Below are positions 8,053 through 8,385 of a stretch of 8,385 bases of DNA, one piece after another. The number at the start of each line of letters is the position of its first letter. Within the stretch, counting starts at the first letter, position 1. The notes beneath the pieces are model-generated. The model saw nothing but the letters and a program-made list of their open reading frames with translations, ran no database searches and was not told where the DNA came from. The DNA lies in the NCBI GenBank assembly GCA_946479055.1, contig CAMLEX010000176.1:1-8385 (forward strand), read 5' to 3'. The DNA comes from an uncultured Bacteroidota bacterium (GTDB taxonomy: Bacteria > Bacteroidota > Bacteroidia > Chitinophagales > Chitinophagaceae). The translations under genes and the position numbers were made by a program.

Positions 8053-8073
8053 GGGCTTTAGCCCAATTTTCTT
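8053..8073. repeat. GGGCTTTAGCCC palindrome followed by a T-rich tract
   Basis: GGGCTTTAGCCC (8053-8064) is a perfect palindrome that can form a 4-bp stem with a TTTA loop. It is followed by AATTTTCTT. The core is the inverted counterpart of the element at 7907-7922. The T-rich tail means that rightward transcription could end here, but the stem is short, so repeat is the safer label. Confidence 0.45.
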
Positions 8074-8087
8074 TAAATTCAACAAAA

Positions 8088-8335
8088 ATGCCTTCATAAA
8101 AGTATGGATCCATTATGTATGATCAATCAAAAACAGGGAACAAGTACTCTCAGATAACTTCCGCTATCCTTTATTTGAGCATATAAGTCAAAATGCCCGG
8201 ATAAAAAATATTAACCTTGACCGCATAAACGGATATCATGATCATGTGCATTGCCTGGTGACTTTAGGCGGAAATACAATGAGTTTATCAAGAAATATGA
8301 ATTTCAAAAATTTGGCTAAAGGCGGGAGAGCATAA
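8088..8335 (+). pseudogene. Broken, truncated REP-associated tyrosine transposase (IS200-like, HUH family)
   Basis: The frame beginning at 8093 translates as FIKVWIHYV-stop-SIKNREQVLSD..., then LFEHISQNARIKNINLDRINGYHDHVHCLVTLGG. This matches the N-terminal half of Y1 (IS200-like/RAYT) transposases: the opening 'xWIHxVWxTKNRExxL', a helix 'LFEHIxxNA', and the HUH metal-binding motif, here HVH (codons at 8243-8251). Three defects show that it is dead. The ATG at 8088 is one base out of frame with the rest. A TGA at 8120-8122 stands where the family has Trp. After ~8288 the resemblance fades and the frame ends at a TAA (8333-8335) with about 80 codons, roughly half the usual length, so the helix carrying the catalytic tyrosine is missing. 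REP-like hairpins lie on both sides (7943-7965 and 8346-8368). Confidence 0.8.
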
Positions 8336-8345
8336 ATTATTCCTT

Positions 8346-8368
8346 CCACGCTAATGGGCGTGGCAATT
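8346..8368 (+). repeat. REP-like hairpin B (stem CCACGC, tail GGCAATT)
   Basis: CCACGC (8346-8351) pairs with GCGTGG (8358-8363), with an extra T-G pair at the top and an AATG loop. The tail continues as CAATT. The right arm and tail (GGGCGTGGCAAT) differ from hairpin A (GGACGTGGCAAT) by one base over 12 positions, and both face the same way. It marks the right side of the transposase remnant. Confidence 0.68.
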
Positions 8369-8385
8369 GTTTATTTAAAACTTGT

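Larger units (their letters stand above)
7752..8087. other. Gene-free stretch holding several small hairpins
   Basis: No convincing coding region lies here. The first ~150 nt are AT-rich and featureless. From 7905 on there are four palindromic elements close together (7907-7922, 7943-7965, 8012-8031 and 8053-8064), followed by the start of a broken transposase gene. The stretch reads as mobile-element debris rather than as a regulatory region for a neighbouring gene, since no intact gene starts downstream in the window. Confidence 0.7.

Noticed and set aside
7905..8368. CRISPR array
   Set aside because: The repeats differ from one another, are unevenly spaced and are palindromic REP-like units beside a transposase remnant.

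Overview
The window looks like a chromosomal segment from a member of the Bacteroidota, most probably the Chitinophagaceae or a close relative. The reasons are the moderate-to-low GC content, the absence of clear Shine-Dalgarno sequences, a TonB-type outer-membrane barrel protein paired with a GLPGLI-family protein, secreted proteins whose signal peptides end in '...FSQ' or '...NAQ', and REP-like hairpins of the kind associated with IS200-like transposases in this phylum. The family-level placement is inference.

Layout. (1) 1-866, minus strand: the N-terminal 288 codons of an exported TPR-repeat protein that runs off the left edge. (2) 986-3037, minus: a complete 1,4-alpha-glucan branching enzyme (GlgB) with all GH13 catalytic residues. 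(3) 3038-3221: a divergent intergenic region that must hold the promoters of glgB and of the rightward genes. (4) 3222-6011, plus: a large outer-membrane beta-barrel/TonB-receptor-like protein, followed after 14 nt by (5) 6026-6769, a GLPGLI-family exported protein; the pair looks like one transcription unit ending at a clear intrinsic terminator at 6794-6815. (6) 6897-7751, plus: an exported protein of unknown function whose C-terminal half resembles DUF2846. (7) 7752-8385: no intact gene, but a dense set of small hairpins around a broken, truncated REP-associated (IS200-like, HUH) transposase.

How the genes fit together. The branching enzyme acts in the cytoplasm on glycogen-type glucans and no other glg gene is visible beside it. 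The barrel protein and its GLPGLI partner are cell-envelope proteins expected to work together; their substrate cannot be read from sequence. There is no SusD-like lipoprotein or glycoside hydrolase next to the barrel, so it should not be called a polysaccharide utilisation locus.

I did not find a convincing new system. The part most worth a second look is the right-hand end, where a dead RAYT transposase is bracketed by two similar hairpins and its coding sequence degenerates at a 13-bp repeat shared with a neighbouring hairpin.
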